DNA from: Zwartia vadi | Lineage (GTDB): Bacteria > Pseudomonadota > Gammaproteobacteria > Burkholderiales > Burkholderiaceae_B | Assembly: GCF_030410375.1 (NCBI RefSeq) | Contig: NZ_JAUHHE010000001.1 | Location: 62,001-126,000 of the forward strand | Length of the DNA stretch: 64,000 nucleotides | Direction of reading: 5' to 3' | In this document: positions 17,545 through 28,230 of the stretch, piece by piece | Numbering within the stretch: position 1 is the first letter of the stretch | How the letters are laid out: every line of letters begins with the position of its first letter | Program-made: the position numbers and the translations under genes | The notes under the pieces: model-generated | The model's database searches: none | What the model saw: the letters and a program-made list of their open reading frames with translations, nothing else | Told to the model about the DNA's origin: nothing

Positions 17545-19120
17545 AACGTTCGAGTAGTTTGCGATCCTCTGCAATACGAGCCGAGAGTTCACGCATTCTG
17601 ACGTCAATTTGCGACTGAACATAAAAGTCTTTGGACATTGCCCGCGCTTGCTGCAACTGACTAAACGCGGAAGGTAAGGCACCGAGTTGCTCGTAGTAGG
17701 TTGCCATGGTCTGACGGGACTCGACGCGTTCACCGATACGATCTTCACTTACCGCCAGCATTTTGTAGAAGTCGGGTTCCTGCGTCGGCCAACGCTTGAT
17801 TTGTGCTTTCAAAAATGTAATGGCCTCTGCATCGCGGCCCAGCGCTTGCTGACTTTGGGCAATGCGCAAAACAAAGGAACGGCGCTGTGGCCAGCGCTTA
17901 TGCGCAGCTTGGGCCAAGCTCAACGCTGTCGCAACCTGTCGTCGCGCCAACTCGATATCAATACGTTGCAATTCAATATAAGGCGAGTTGGGCATCAGCG
18001 CCTGCGCTTGCGCGAGCGCTTGTGCCGCAGCACCTGGATCTTGTCGAGCTAGCGCCGCGAGCGAAACTCCATACCAGGCGGCGGCACGACGGGCGGGACT
18101 CGGTGGAGCGCCTTCACGCTGTGTCGGCGCGCGCGCCTCGTCTTCAAGTTGCTCTTGCGCCTGTCGCAGCACACGCGGCTCTACGGCCTGGATCACTCGG
18201 GATTTGGCCCGAATGAACCAGTACTCATCCTCGTTCTGCACACCCGCTGCGCTGAACTGGCGAATCCGATTTTGCATATCGGTCATACGCTGGAGGCTCA
18301 AGGGGTGCGTCGACACATACGCGCCGCCGCCTCGACCTTCGTTCAGGCTGGACGCCTTGGCCAGTCGACCGAACATGGCCGACATGCCATTTGGGTCATA
18401 ACCGGCTTTGCGCAGCATCTCAATGCCGTAACGGTCCGCCTCTTGCTCGGCTTCACGGGAAAAGCCCAACTGACGATCAATCGCCGCCGCCTGTCCAAAT
18501 GCCGCAATGCCCATGGCGGCTTGACCACCACCCGGAATCAAGGCCGCCAACATCGCAGCCGCGATCGATGCCAACGCGATGTGACCGCTTTGGCGTTGCT
18601 GGGTCAACCCACGGGCGATGTGTCGTTGTGTCACGTGCGCGATTTCGTGCGCCACGACCCCGGCAACCTCGGACTCAGATCCCGTGCCGACAATCAACCC
18701 TGTATGAACGCCGATAAAGCCACCCGGCATCGCAAAGGCGTTGACTTCAGGATTGCGCACGCCGAAGACCTCAATCTGTGGTGCACCACCTGGCGCGAAC
18801 CGACCAAGCTTGCGGCCCATATTTTCAAGATACTGACTCATGTCGGGATCGCTGATGTACTCCGGGTCGCGACGACCCTGCACCATGATGGCCTCGCCAA
18901 GCTTGCGTTCAAGGGCCGGAGACAGCTCGGCCGACGAGGTCGAGCCCATTGAGGGCGCAGACGATGGTTGCGCCCAAACCGGGATAAAAGCTGGAGTGAA
19001 AGCAAAACTTAGGGATAACACGCACGCCAGGCCGCGTGTCAGCCCAGCCGCACCTTGACGGGGTGACAGGAATCTGCAAACAGAGCTCAAGGGGGTCAAT
19101 TTTGGATATTGTCTAGCCAT
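17534..19120 (-). CDS. M48 family metalloprotease with TPR tail (BepA-like)
   Basis: Exported zinc protease of 528 aa. A signal peptide runs to about residue 50 (cleavage near VWA/QPS). The HExxH motif is His158-Glu159-His162 in VVAHEIAHVTQRH, and the third zinc ligand lies in SREAEQEADRYG near 225. The C-terminal 200 residues form helical TPR-like repeats. This is the layout of BepA/YfgC, which checks outer-membrane protein assembly in the periplasm. Function as BepA is inferred from the domain order. Confidence 0.92.
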   Translation of the reverse strand: MARQYPKLTPLSSVCRFLSPRQGAAGLTRGLACVLSLSFAFTPAFIPVWAQPSSAPSMGSTSSAELSPALERKLGEAIMVQGRRDPEYISDPDMSQYLENMGRKLGRFAPGGAPQIEVFGVRNPEVNAFAMPGGFIGVHTGLIVGTGSESEVAGVVAHEIAHVTQRHIARGLTQQRQSGHIALASIAAAMLAALIPGGGQAAMGIAAFGQAAAIDRQLGFSREAEQEADRYGIEMLRKAGYDPNGMSAMFGRLAKASSLNEGRGGGAYVSTHPLSLQRMTDMQNRIRQFSAAGVQNEDEYWFIRAKSRVIQAVEPRVLRQAQEQLEDEARAPTQREGAPPSPARRAAAWYGVSLAALARQDPGAAAQALAQAQALMPNSPYIELQRIDIELARRQVATALSLAQAAHKRWPQRRSFVLRIAQSQQALGRDAEAITFLKAQIKRWPTQEPDFYKMLAVSEDRIGERVESRQTMATYYEQLGALPSAFSQLQQARAMSKDFYVQSQIDVRMRELSARIAEDRKLLERFKS

Positions 19121-19190
19121 ACGCTTATGATAGCGGGAGTTGAGATTGGTTCCGCTTCCCTGGCGGTATGCTTCAAGGATGATTTAAGTT

Positions 19191-20027
19191 ATGCGCCCTG
19201 TTCGTAAAGCTGTGTTTCCCGTTGCGGGTTTAGGCACGCGTTTTCTCCCTGCAACCAAGGCGATGCCCAAGGAAATGCTGCCCGTCGTAGACAAACCACT
19301 TATCCAGTACGCAGTAGAAGAAGCCATCGCCGCCGGCATCACAGATCTCATTTTTGTCACGGGGCGCCACAAGCGCGCGATTGAAGACCATTTTGACAGT
19401 GCGCCTGAAATGGAAGCCGAACTGGCCCGCAAAGGCAAAACTGAGCTACTAGCGATCGTTCAAGAGGTAATTCCTTCTAACGTCAGTTGCATTTATATTC
19501 GCCAATCCGCACCTCTCGGACTTGGACATGCCGTGCTGACCGCGGCACCCATTGTGGGCGACGAGCCCTTTGCTGTTTTGTTGGCAGATGACTTGATCGA
19601 TGCCGACCGGCCCGTGATTGGCCAGCTCATCGATGCCGCGCTGACCCATCAAGGCAGCATTCTGGGTGTCCAGGAAGTGCCCTTAAGCGACACGGACAAA
19701 TACGGAATCGTGGCGACCGATCCCGTGTCCACACTCACTGAGCGTGTCAGGCATATCGTGGAAAAGCCCAAATCAGCGGTTGCGCCCTCCACTCTCGCCG
19801 TAGTGGGTCGTTATGTTCTGGATGCGAGGATTTTCGCGCACCTACGTCAAACGCAAGCCGGAGCGGGCGGCGAGATCCAGCTCACAGACGGTATTGCCTC
19901 ACTACTGAAAGAGCAGGCTGTTTTTGCGCACCGCTACGAAGGTATTCGTTACGACTGCGGCAACAAGGAAGGCATGTTCAAAGCCACTGTCGCGTTAGGT
20001 CGCAAATATCACGGCCTGATTCCCTGA
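19191..20027 (+). CDS. galU: UTP--glucose-1-phosphate uridylyltransferase GalU
   Basis: Makes UDP-glucose from UTP and glucose-1-phosphate for LPS, capsule and trehalose-type products. [17 protein letters not shown] at about 11-27 is the nucleotide-binding signature. [11 protein letters not shown], the LADD motif and YDCGNKEGM near the C-terminus are as in the family. Length 278 aa. AAGGA stands about 10 bases ahead of the ATG. It overlaps the convergent CtaG-like gene by 19 bases. Confidence 0.96.
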   Translation: MRPVRKAVFPVAGLGTRFLPATKAMPKEMLPVVDKPLIQYAVEEAIAAGITDLIFVTGRHKRAIEDHFDSAPEMEAELARKGKTELLAIVQEVIPSNVSCIYIRQSAPLGLGHAVLTAAPIVGDEPFAVLLADDLIDADRPVIGQLIDAALTHQGSILGVQEVPLSDTDKYGIVATDPVSTLTERVRHIVEKPKSAVAPSTLAVVGRYVLDARIFAHLRQTQAGAGGEIQLTDGIASLLKEQAVFAHRYEGIRYDCGNKEGMFKATVALGRKYHGLIP

Positions 20028-20872
20028 GGCTGACGCTTAGGCTTGAGGACCCTGGGTTTTGGGGAACCCCAGCGACCCTTAGCAGACAACCTCATGAGGG
20101 TTCTCAACGCGACCAACAACCCAATCACCTCGGTCATTGCCGCTGGGATCCACATCGTCAGACCGCCAATCATCTGGTCCGTCTGAGGGCTCATGGCGAT
20201 CGCGCGACCACACAAGTCAAAAAGTGGGTAAAGGTCGCGCTCGGTGAACGCGATGATGGCGCCGGCCACCATCTGGGGTGCCATGGTCAAAATGGGCGAA
20301 ATCACCCGGCCGCCTGGAGTCATCGCAGCGGGCGGATTGGGGCGCCGATCAAGAATCAGATTCCAGTACATGAAGCCCGTGATCACTACGGACCAGTTCA
20401 TTAAGCGATACAGGCGCCAATCGAGCATGGAGTAAAACTGCACGGAGGGCACCAGCCAGATGATGACCAAAAATACAAACAACGTCGGAACAATAATAGG
20501 GTTGGTGAAAATCGAAATGATCGCCCGACCAGTTGTGGTTTGATTAAACCGATGCAAACGCACACGCCAGGAAAGCGGCAAACCCGCGCGCATGACAGAG
20601 CCGGGATAGGCGGCCATCACGACCAACGGCCCCAAGTGATGCAGGACAAGATGTTGGACGCGATGGATAAAAAACATCCTTTCCGCGTAATAATCCAGCA
20701 TAGTGTGCATCGAAAAATAAAGCATGCCCCAACCCAGCCAGAAAAAAACCTGACGCGAGCGGGAAATGGCGTGCACGCGTTGGCCGCGCACGAAGAGCCA
20801 TGCGCTAATGAGAAAACACGCCACCAGTACGGGTGAGACTTCCCAGGGCTTGAGCCAGCTGAGCCAATCCAT
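20009..20872 (-). CDS. Caa3-type cytochrome oxidase assembly factor, CtaG family
   Basis: Polytopic inner-membrane protein (287 aa, about seven helices) of the caa3_CtaG family, linked to copper delivery or assembly of cytochrome c oxidase. Conserved His-rich elements include [30 protein letters not shown], which could bind copper, and the loop [17 protein letters not shown]. No oxidase subunit genes are in the window, so the target oxidase is unknown. This is not the Cox11-type CtaG. Confidence 0.88.
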   Translation of the reverse strand: MDWLSWLKPWEVSPVLVACFLISAWLFVRGQRVHAISRSRQVFFWLGWGMLYFSMHTMLDYYAERMFFIHRVQHLVLHHLGPLVVMAAYPGSVMRAGLPLSWRVRLHRFNQTTTGRAIISIFTNPIIVPTLFVFLVIIWLVPSVQFYSMLDWRLYRLMNWSVVITGFMYWNLILDRRPNPPAAMTPGGRVISPILTMAPQMVAGAIIAFTERDLYPLFDLCGRAIAMSPQTDQMIGGLTMWIPAAMTEVIGLLVALRTLMRLSAKGRWGSPKPRVLKPKRQPQGIRP

Positions 20873-20965
20873 CGATGCAGCCTTTTGAGAATACGCTTTT
20901 CAAAACAAATTGATCTTTCAATTGTAGTATGTTGTGCAAGGCGCCACGCACATCACCTTATCGGT

Positions 20966-20990
20966 ATATGGTGCTTTCATATGGTGCTTT
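20966..20990 (+). repeat. Tandem 13-base repeat upstream of pepP
   Basis: ATATGGTGCTTT occurs at 20966-20977 and 20979-20990, a 13-base period, in the divergent region ahead of pepP. It could be a paired operator half-site or a slippage product. Confidence 0.45.
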
Positions 20991-21032
20991 GCTTGCACGC
21001 TCCGATCCACATCTCTTCGGCTCCATTTTTTT

Positions 21033-22379
21033 ATGCCTGTTGTGAAAACCCCTCTGGAAAGCTTTCAATCTCGTCGACAAAAATTGCTGGCCTGGATACG
21101 TTCGCAAGGCGGTGGCATCGCGATTCTGCCAACCGCTGTGGTGCGTCACCGCAATCGCGATAATCACTACACCTTTCGCCATGACAGTGATTTTTTTTAT
21201 TTGTCCGGCTTCAAGGAAAGCGAAGCTTGGCTCGTCTTGATCTCTGGCGATTCCGAACAAAGCATCTTATTTTGTGAGGACAAAAATCCCGAGTATGAAA
21301 TCTGGAATGGCAAGCGCTGGGGTCCGCAGGCGGCGGCCGAGCAATTTGGGTTTGACGCAGCGTTTAACGTCGCTGAGCTTGATCAGCGTATGCCTGAGAT
21401 GCTGATTGGACATAGCCAGCTTCTCACCCCTCTGTCTAACTTTTCAAATCCACAACTGTTGGCCAAAGTGCATGACTGGGTCGGTGCCGCACAACGCAAG
21501 GCGCGAGGTGCCAGAGCGACCCCGAGCAAGTGGCTCGACTTGTGCGAGCCCCTCTCTGAAATGCGTCTGATAAAAGATGCCTCTGAGCTTGAGATCATGC
21601 GCGCAGCAGGCGCCATCTCGGCACGTGCGCATGTGCGTGCCATGCAAGCTGTCCGTCCCGGCCTGCACGAATTTGAACTTGAGGCCGAATTACTCCACAC
21701 GTTCCGCATAGAGGGCGCGCAAGGTGTGGCATACGACAGCATCGTCGCGACGGGGGCGAACGCATGCGTGTTGCACCACCCTGCTGGTGACAGCGTCATG
21801 CGCGATGGTGAGCTTGTCCTGATCGATGCGGGCTGCGAATTAGAAGGTTACGCCTCTGACATCACACGCACCTTTCCCGTCAATGGTCGCTTTTCTGGGG
21901 CCCAACGCGCTTTGTATGAAATTGTGCTGGATGCCCAACGTGCCGCCATCGCGCATACCTCGCCCAAGCACCATTGGAATGCTGGACACGACGCCGCAGT
22001 CAAGGTCTTGACCCAGGGGCTACTGGACGAAGGTCTCCTGACGGGGACGCTTGAACAGGCTCTGGAAAGCACCGCCTACACGCGCTTTTACATGCATCGC
22101 ACAGGACACTGGCTTGGCATGGATGTACACGACGTCGGGACCTACCGTATGCCGCCTCTTGGGGCGGGGGATCGACCCTGGCGGATGCTCGAAGCTGGCA
22201 TGGTGCTGACGATCGAGCCTGGTTTATATGTCCGCCCCGCGGACGATGTACCGGAAGACTTTTGGAACATCGGCATTCGCATCGAAGACGATGCCGTGGT
22301 GACTGAGCAAGGCTGCGAACTGATTACCCGCGGAGTCCCCGTGGAGATCTCTGAAATAGAAGCGCTGATCAAGCCTTGA
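21033..22379 (+). CDS. pepP: Xaa-Pro aminopeptidase (aminopeptidase P, M24 family)
   Basis: Cytoplasmic dimetal peptidase that removes N-terminal residues preceding proline. The N-terminal aminopeptidase-P domain holds HRNRDNHYTFRHDSDFFYLSGF. The metal ligands lie in DAGCELEGYASDITRTFP (two Asp), HRTGHWLGMDVHD (His) and in the two C-terminal Glu segments TIEPGLY and RIEDD. ATG 21033 gives 448 aa, near the E. coli 441; an upstream extension of 33 residues is not family-like. It may co-transcribe with nothing else, since the next + gene is 570 bases on. Confidence 0.95.
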   Translation: MPVVKTPLESFQSRRQKLLAWIRSQGGGIAILPTAVVRHRNRDNHYTFRHDSDFFYLSGFKESEAWLVLISGDSEQSILFCEDKNPEYEIWNGKRWGPQAAAEQFGFDAAFNVAELDQRMPEMLIGHSQLLTPLSNFSNPQLLAKVHDWVGAAQRKARGARATPSKWLDLCEPLSEMRLIKDASELEIMRAAGAISARAHVRAMQAVRPGLHEFELEAELLHTFRIEGAQGVAYDSIVATGANACVLHHPAGDSVMRDGELVLIDAGCELEGYASDITRTFPVNGRFSGAQRALYEIVLDAQRAAIAHTSPKHHWNAGHDAAVKVLTQGLLDEGLLTGTLEQALESTAYTRFYMHRTGHWLGMDVHDVGTYRMPPLGAGDRPWRMLEAGMVLTIEPGLYVRPADDVPEDFWNIGIRIEDDAVVTEQGCELITRGVPVEISEIEALIKP

Positions 22380-22391
22380 TTGCAGCGCGAT

Positions 22392-22841
22392 CTAACCCTT
22401 TATATTTAATCCATCCAGCCATCCGAGCGCCGTCCAGATGTAAATCACGATCATCGCGATGCCAAACATGAAGGCGACGGTGCCAATCAGGAGCGTAAAG
22501 GATGCCACCAATACCGGCCCCCATCCACTCGGCTGCTCTCTCTTGAGCCCGGGATTAAAGCGGGCGTCAAACCGGGCGTCGCTCATCAAGCACCAGATGA
22601 TGGCTTCGATGAAACCATTGAGAATAGGGATGAATAAGAGAAAAAACGCCGGATTCTCCCACCACACCTCTGCAAAGGCGCTCACCACCATCAGGACCAA
22701 ACTGTAAGTCGTGACAAGCCAGGCGTAGGGCCGCTTGAGATACCACCAGTGTGCACCCACCACACCCAACAGGGCCGCTAGCAGTCCGACGGTGACTTTA
22801 TGACGAAACTGAGGTTGAGAATGGGAAGAGGACATGATCAA
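22392..22841 (-). CDS. Small TM2-like membrane protein
   Basis: Protein of 149 aa with about four hydrophobic stretches. KVTVGLLAALLGVVGAHWWYLKRP followed by FLLFIPILNGFIEAIIWCLMSDARFD resembles the TM2/NINE domain (short loop, Gly-x-His/Phe-x-x-Tyr then Asp-rich end). Function unknown. Start is at one of two close ATGs (22841 or 22835). It is convergent to pepP and divergent from the UbiH-type gene. Confidence 0.75.
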   Translation of the reverse strand: MIMSSSHSQPQFRHKVTVGLLAALLGVVGAHWWYLKRPYAWLVTTYSLVLMVVSAFAEVWWENPAFFLLFIPILNGFIEAIIWCLMSDARFDARFNPGLKREQPSGWGPVLVASFTLLIGTVAFMFGIAMIVIYIWTALGWLDGLNIKG

Positions 22842-22952
22842 GATGTAAGCAATGGTGTTTCAAAAGATGAAAATATAGCGTTTCAAGTTATCGAGCATAC
22901 CCGATTCAAGGGCATCATCCAGTCCGGAAAGCCTCAGCGCTAAAATACCCAC

Positions 22953-24113
22953 ATGTCACGACCAGATTTCGACGTTGTCATTATTGGGGGCGGGCCAACC
23001 GGCTGCGTACTGGCTTTGCTGTTGACGCGCTACTGTGCGCAACCTGCACGCATCGCGCTGCTCCAGTCCGGATCGGCCTCAGCCTACGGCTATGCGCCTG
23101 AAAACGATCCGAGAGTGCTTGCACTGAATCACGGCAGTCGCGTGCTGCTGGAGTCTCTAACAGCCTGGCCGACGCGAGCGGCCTCGATTCAGACAATCCA
23201 TGTTTCACAGAAAGGCCGTCTGGGTCGCACGGTCATCCGGCACAGCGATTTTAAGGTCCCGCAGCTCGGCTCAGTGGTGCACTATGCTCATCTGCAAAAC
23301 AGTCTGATGCAAGCTGTGCAGGCGTCTGGCGTGCAGGTCATTTCCGGTCTGGCGGCTCAAATCACCTCGCAAAATGCCGAGTACGTCAGTATTGTCCAGG
23401 ATGGTCAACACCTGACCGCAGCACTTGTCGTGCAAGCGGATGGCAATCCAAATACCCCTCTCAAGCGTGAATACTCTCAAATGGCTCTGCTCGCCAGAGC
23501 CCGAGTCAGTTTGCCTCGGCCAGGCTGGGCTTTCGAGCGCTTTACGCGGGAAGGTCCCTTGGCTGTCTTGCCGCACCCCCTTTCCAGCGACTCGCAATCC
23601 ATCGTGTGGTGTTGCGCGCCAGAGCGCGCCAACATGCTTCAGGCGCTCACTCCCCGGGCATTCTCGAACGCACTGGGAGAAACCTTTGGTACCCGCTTAG
23701 GATCTTTTGCTGTCGAGGACGCTGTGACGCCGATCCCTCTGCGCCTGAATGTGCGGGCCCAAACAGTCGATGGCCGCTGTGTCGCCATTGGCAATGCGGC
23801 ACAGACGCTTCATCCGGTCGCAGGTCAAGGGTTGAACCTCGGCCTGCGAGACACCGCTGCTCTAGCGATTGCCCTGCGTGAATGGCTCGCCGATCCTGGC
23901 CAGAGCTTGGATCCTGCTCTGACACGTTTTCAAAAAATCAGGCTTCCAGACCGGCAACTAACCGCTTTGCTGACCGACAGCATGGCTCGAACGTTTACAA
24001 GCGGATACGCACCTGTCGAGCATCTCGCAGGCCTGGCTTTGCTCGGAATGGATATGTGTCCAGGCTTGCGCGAACCGTTGGCGCGGCACCTCTTGCAAGG
24101 CATGCGCGGCTAA
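22953..24113 (+). CDS. FAD-dependent monooxygenase, UbiH/VisC family
   Basis: Flavoprotein hydroxylase (386 aa) of the ubiquinone-biosynthesis group. The dinucleotide-binding motif GGGPTG is at residues 12-17 and the second FAD motif GNAAQTLHPVAGQGLNLGLRD falls near 281-301. Position of hydroxylation on the ring (UbiH, UbiI or UbiF) cannot be told. First gene of a probable seven-gene operon that continues with dusB, fis, purH, ruvC and ruvA. Confidence 0.9.
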   Translation: MSRPDFDVVIIGGGPTGCVLALLLTRYCAQPARIALLQSGSASAYGYAPENDPRVLALNHGSRVLLESLTAWPTRAASIQTIHVSQKGRLGRTVIRHSDFKVPQLGSVVHYAHLQNSLMQAVQASGVQVISGLAAQITSQNAEYVSIVQDGQHLTAALVVQADGNPNTPLKREYSQMALLARARVSLPRPGWAFERFTREGPLAVLPHPLSSDSQSIVWCCAPERANMLQALTPRAFSNALGETFGTRLGSFAVEDAVTPIPLRLNVRAQTVDGRCVAIGNAAQTLHPVAGQGLNLGLRDTAALAIALREWLADPGQSLDPALTRFQKIRLPDRQLTALLTDSMARTFTSGYAPVEHLAGLALLGMDMCPGLREPLARHLLQGMRG

Positions 24114-24149
24114 ATCAGGCGAGCGCCTGCGAGCGATTACAATTTCGGA

Positions 24150-25196
24150 ATGAAAATTGGCGCCTGGTCCCTTCCGAACAATGTTTTTGTCGCCCCGATG
24201 GCGGGTGTGACGGATCGTCCGTTCAGACAATTATGTAAAAAACTGGGTGCCGGCTATGCCGTCTCAGAAATGGCGGCCAGCAATCCCCAGCTCTGGAAGA
24301 CCGTCAAATCATCACGCCGTTTGAATCACGATGGTGAAATCGATCCCGTCGCGGTGCAAATTGCAGGGGCAGATCCCGAAATGATGGCCCAGGCTGCTGT
24401 TTTTAACATCAGCAAAGGCGCCCGCATCATCGATATCAACATGGGTTGCCCGGTCAAAAAAGTCTGCAATGTCGCCTCAGGCTCCGCACTCCTGCGCCAC
24501 GAGGACTTGGTCGCGCGCATTCTTGAGGCCGTTGTTCAAGCGTGCCACCCGCATGGCGTACCCGTTACCCTCAAAACCCGGACCGGCTGGGACAGAGAGC
24601 ACCGCAATGCGCTGCGCATTGCCAAACTTGCCCAAGACTCAGGTATCTCGGCACTGACTCTGCACGGACGCACACGCGCCGACCTCTATCTTGGTCAAGC
24701 CGAATACGACACGATTCGCGAAGTAAAAGCCAACCTATCCATCCCGGTCGTCGCCAACGGTGACATTGACAGCCCCAGCAAAGCGCTCGAGGTGCTAGCT
24801 TACACGGGCGCTGACGCGGTCATGATTGGACGAGCCGCCCAAGGTAGACCCTGGATATTCAGAGAGGTGGATCATTTTCTGCGAACGGGCGAAACGCTCT
24901 CTCCACCAACCTGGCTCGAGATGCGGGACCTGCTTCTGGAGCATCTCGCCGATCACTACCAGTTTTATGGCGAATTGCCAGGTGTGCGGACGGCCCGCAA
25001 ACACATCGGCTGGTACGTCAGCAGCCTACCCTCAGGGAAACGCTTCAGCGATCAAATCAATCAAATCGAGACCACCAGTGAGCAGTTCGAGGCGGTCAAC
25101 CAATGGTTTACGCACCAACACCAGATTTCGCCAGACAGCCTGACGGCAACCTGCGACAATCATGACCTTGGCTCAAGCCATCTTCAAGCTGCCTAA
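24150..25196 (+). CDS. dusB: tRNA-dihydrouridine synthase B
   Basis: FMN enzyme that reduces uridine in the D-loop of tRNA. APMAGVTDRPFRQLCKKLGA opens the TIM barrel. DINMGCPVKKVCN carries the catalytic Cys that protonates the base, and HGRTRADLYLGQAEYD with NGDIDSPSKA binds FMN phosphate. Length 348 aa, close to E. coli DusB plus a short tail. The dusB-fis arrangement is the same as in E. coli. Confidence 0.96.
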   Translation: MKIGAWSLPNNVFVAPMAGVTDRPFRQLCKKLGAGYAVSEMAASNPQLWKTVKSSRRLNHDGEIDPVAVQIAGADPEMMAQAAVFNISKGARIIDINMGCPVKKVCNVASGSALLRHEDLVARILEAVVQACHPHGVPVTLKTRTGWDREHRNALRIAKLAQDSGISALTLHGRTRADLYLGQAEYDTIREVKANLSIPVVANGDIDSPSKALEVLAYTGADAVMIGRAAQGRPWIFREVDHFLRTGETLSPPTWLEMRDLLLEHLADHYQFYGELPGVRTARKHIGWYVSSLPSGKRFSDQINQIETTSEQFEAVNQWFTHQHQISPDSLTATCDNHDLGSSHLQAA

Positions 25197-25217
25197 GCCT
25201 CGCCTTGCTCAATACCC

Positions 25218-25463
25218 ATGAAAAAAAACAACCTTCTCGAAGAAGCCGTCCGTCTGAGTCTAGAGCAATATTTCAGCGACCTGGGCGACACGAATCCGAG
25301 TGACATGTACGAGATGGTCATCCGGTGCGTCGAACGGCCTCTGCTCGAGGTGGCCATGACACACGCGCACCAGAACCAGTCCAAAGCCGCCCAAATGCTG
25401 GGCATGACACGCAACACCCTGCGTAAAAAACTTATTTTTCACAAACTTATCCCTCAAGACTAA
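25218..25463 (+). CDS. fis: Fis-type DNA-binding protein
   Basis: Nucleoid-associated helix-turn-helix protein of 81 aa. The C-terminal HTH reads ARQ-like as [26 protein letters not shown]. It is shorter at the N-terminus than E. coli Fis (98 aa) and keeps the [13 protein letters not shown] dimer helix. It follows dusB by 21 bases, as in enterobacteria, and probably shares that transcript. Confidence 0.93.
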   Translation: MKKNNLLEEAVRLSLEQYFSDLGDTNPSDMYEMVIRCVERPLLEVAMTHAHQNQSKAAQMLGMTRNTLRKKLIFHKLIPQD

Positions 25464-25470
25464 TCACGCA

Positions 25471-27060
25471 ATGAATATCCAAACCGCTCTGCTCTCCGTT
25501 TCCGACAAAACCGGTATTGTCGACTTCGCCAAAGCGCTCGCTTCACGCGGTGTGCGACTGCTTTCGACCGGAGGCACCGCCAAACTGCTGGCCGAAGCAG
25601 GACTCGCAGTGACTGAGGTTGCGCAACACACCGGTTCACCAGAGATTCTGGATGGTCGCGTCAAAACGCTTCATCCCAAAATTCATGGCGGTCTGCTCGC
25701 GCGACGCGACAGTGCCGAGCATTTGAAAACGATTGAACAACACGGCATCGACCGCATTGATTTGCTCGTCGTCAACCTCTATCCTTTCCGACAGGCCGTT
25801 GCCAACCTCGCCTGCTCTTTCGAGGATGCGGTTGAAAATATCGATATCGGCGGTCCCGCCATGCTGCGAGCAGCCGCTAAAAATCACGGAACAGAAGCGG
25901 GCGGTGTCACGGTGGTCATCGACCCCGCCGACTACGCCGCGGTGCTCTCGGAGATGGATCAAACTGGCGGCACCTCTTATGGCTTGCGCCTGAAACTGGC
26001 GACCAAAGTCTATGCCCACACCTCGGCCTATGATGGCGCCATCGCCGGTTATCTGAGCAGCATCAGCGAAGCCGAGCCCGCCCAAACTGTCGCCCCCGCC
26101 CGCAACACCTGGCCTGACATCCTGACTCTGCAGGTCTACCAGAGACAAGTGCTGCGCTATGGGGAAAACGCTCAGCAGCGCTCCGCTTTTTACGTGGATC
26201 CATACTGCCCCGCTGGCTTGCTCGCCAACTTCAAGCAATTGCAAGGCAAAGAACTCTCGTACAACAACATCGCCGACTCCGATGCGGCATGGGATTGCGT
26301 ACGCAGCTTTGACGAACCCGCATGCGTGATCGTTAAGCACGCCAATCCCTGCGGCGTGGCAACCGCCGCCAACGCATGCGATGCATACCTCAAAGCATTT
26401 AAAACAGACCCAACCTCGGCCTTCGGCGGGATCATCGCATTCAACCGTACTGTCGATCTCGCAACCGCTCAAGCGGTCAGCGGACAATTCGTTGAGGTGT
26501 TGCTCGCCCCCGCTTACGATCACGATGCGCTCGCACTGCTCGCTAGCAAAAAAAATGTCCGTGTGCTCGAAGTACCGATGGGCGAAGGGCAGAACGATAT
26601 CGACGTCAAGCGAATCGGTGGAGGCTGGCTGGTCCAAACGCCTGATTTTGAAACGACCAAAGCCCAAGACCTGCGCGTCGTCACACGCAAACAACCAACG
26701 TCCGAGCAGATGCGCGATCTAATGTTTGCCTGGAAAGTCGCCAAGTTCGTCAAATCAAACGCGATTGTCTTTTGTGGTGACAGCATGACGCTTGGTGTGG
26801 GCGCAGGCCAGATGAGCCGCATCGACTCGGCACGCATCGCCTCGATAAAAGCCGAAAACGCCGGTTTGACACTCAAGGGTTCGGCAGTAGCTTCGGATGC
26901 GTTCTTTCCGTTTCGCGACGGGCTGGACGTGGTGATTGATGCAGGTGCGACCTGCGTCATCCAGCCTGGCGGCAGCATGCGCGACGATGAAGTGATCGCC
27001 GCAGCAAACGAGCGGGATATTGCGATGGTTCTGACAGGTATGCGACACTTCAGACACTAA
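25471..27060 (+). CDS. purH: Bifunctional AICAR transformylase/IMP cyclohydrolase PurH
   Basis: Catalyses the last two steps of IMP synthesis in the cytoplasm. The N-terminal 195 residues form the MGS-like IMP cyclohydrolase domain ([40 protein letters not shown]). The rest is the AICAR transformylase domain ([22 protein letters not shown]). Length 529 aa is standard. It starts 7 bases after fis. Confidence 0.98.
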   Translation: MNIQTALLSVSDKTGIVDFAKALASRGVRLLSTGGTAKLLAEAGLAVTEVAQHTGSPEILDGRVKTLHPKIHGGLLARRDSAEHLKTIEQHGIDRIDLLVVNLYPFRQAVANLACSFEDAVENIDIGGPAMLRAAAKNHGTEAGGVTVVIDPADYAAVLSEMDQTGGTSYGLRLKLATKVYAHTSAYDGAIAGYLSSISEAEPAQTVAPARNTWPDILTLQVYQRQVLRYGENAQQRSAFYVDPYCPAGLLANFKQLQGKELSYNNIADSDAAWDCVRSFDEPACVIVKHANPCGVATAANACDAYLKAFKTDPTSAFGGIIAFNRTVDLATAQAVSGQFVEVLLAPAYDHDALALLASKKNVRVLEVPMGEGQNDIDVKRIGGGWLVQTPDFETTKAQDLRVVTRKQPTSEQMRDLMFAWKVAKFVKSNAIVFCGDSMTLGVGAGQMSRIDSARIASIKAENAGLTLKGSAVASDAFFPFRDGLDVVIDAGATCVIQPGGSMRDDEVIAAANERDIAMVLTGMRHFRH

Positions 27061-27076
27061 ATAAGGGGCAAGGCTC

Positions 27077-27628
27077 ATGCGCATTCTTGGTGTCGATCCG
27101 GGACTTCGACGAACAGGCTTCGGAGTGATCGACGTCAAGGGTGCCAAGCTGACTTATGTCGCCAGTGGCACGATCGTTGTGCCATCCGACATCACCCTGC
27201 CCCTCAGGCTGAAAGTCATACTGGATAACCTTCGCCAAGTGGTCGAAGATACGCAACCAGATGTCGCTGCCCTGGAAATCGTTTTTATGAATACCAACCC
27301 GGCCAGCACCCTGCTGCTGGGTCAGGCTCGCGGAGCCGCCCTTTGCGCGCTCGCGGACCGAAATCTGGCCGTACACGAATACACTGCCCTCCAGATCAAA
27401 AAATCTGTTGTCGGTGCGGGACGGGCGGCCAAGGAACAGGTCCAGCTGATGGTGCAACGCCTGTTGATGCTCGATGGCGTCCCCTCTCCCGACTCAGCCG
27501 ATGCGCTGGCGTGCGCGATCTGTCACGCACACGTCGCGCCGCTGACCGAAAAACTCAGTCAAATGAATTATCAGACACGCACCTCGCGCGGACGCACGCG
27601 TCTGCGTGCAGGCAGATTGCTAGGCTAA
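27077..27628 (+). CDS. ruvC: Crossover junction endodeoxyribonuclease RuvC
   Basis: Holliday-junction resolvase. The metal-binding acidic residues are Asp7 ([11 protein letters not shown]), Glu67 (ALEIVF), Asp139 and Asp142 ([16 protein letters not shown]), matching the known catalytic tetrad. Length 183 aa. Good AAGG-rich ribosome-binding region ahead of ATG. It precedes ruvA by 17 bases. Confidence 0.98.
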   Translation: MRILGVDPGLRRTGFGVIDVKGAKLTYVASGTIVVPSDITLPLRLKVILDNLRQVVEDTQPDVAALEIVFMNTNPASTLLLGQARGAALCALADRNLAVHEYTALQIKKSVVGAGRAAKEQVQLMVQRLLMLDGVPSPDSADALACAICHAHVAPLTEKLSQMNYQTRTSRGRTRLRAGRLLG

Positions 27629-27645
27629 AGCGAAAAGGACTCAGA

Positions 27646-28230
27646 ATGATTGGTCGACTCACCGGAACGTTGTTTGATAAAACGCCACCGCGCATCGGGC
27701 TCGATGTGCAGGGCGTCGGTTACGAGCTCGATGTGTCAATGACCACCTTCTACGCACTGCCGGAAATCGGTGCGCAGGTCACGCTGCTCACGCATTTAAC
27801 GGTACGGGAAGATGCCCATATTCTCTTTGGATTTGCCAGCGCCCAGGAGCGCGCAACGTTTCGCGAACTCATCAAGGTCAGTGGAATTGGTGCGCGCACT
27901 GCTCTGGCCGTATTGTCGGGCATGTCCGTCGAAGAGCTTTCACAGGCGATCACCATGCAAGAACCTGCGCGTCTGATGCGCGTGCCAGGTATCGGTAAAA
28001 AAACGGCCGAAAGACTGTTGCTTGAAATGAAAGGCAAACTTGGTGCCGACCTGGGTCATTCGCTAAATGCGCAGACTGCAGCAGGCTCCAACACGCAAAA
28101 CGATGTCATGCACGCGCTTACCGCACTCGGCTACTCCGAGCGCGAAGCGCTCGCTGCAGTCAAGGGCTTGCCAGAAGGTCTAGCCATCTCGGATGCGATT
28201 CGCCAAGCACTTAAGGGGTTATCAAAATGA
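27646..28230 (+). CDS. ruvA: Holliday junction DNA helicase subunit RuvA
   Basis: Tetrameric junction-binding subunit of the RuvAB branch-migration motor. [12 protein letters not shown] opens the OB fold. Two helix-hairpin-helix motifs follow ([19 protein letters not shown] and [19 protein letters not shown]), and the C-terminal domain that meets RuvB ends the protein. Length 194 aa from ATG 27646. An in-frame extension into ruvC is spurious. The stop shares ATGA with the aminotransferase gene. Confidence 0.97.
   Translation: MIGRLTGTLFDKTPPRIGLDVQGVGYELDVSMTTFYALPEIGAQVTLLTHLTVREDAHILFGFASAQERATFRELIKVSGIGARTALAVLSGMSVEELSQAITMQEPARLMRVPGIGKKTAERLLLEMKGKLGADLGHSLNAQTAAGSNTQNDVMHALTALGYSEREALAAVKGLPEGLAISDAIRQALKGLSK

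Noticed and set aside
19121..19190. Operator between the M48 protease and galU
   Set aside because: The gap is short and shows no clear dyad, only a ribosome-binding site for galU.
25636..26694. Open frame of 352 residues on the - strand opposite purH
   Set aside because: It lies wholly within purH, which has full family motifs. The frame is Cys- and Gly-rich without recognisable domains, so it is a codon-bias shadow.
27343..27645. Upstream extension of the ruvA frame
   Set aside because: It overlaps ruvC in another frame; RuvA begins MIGRLTG at 27646.
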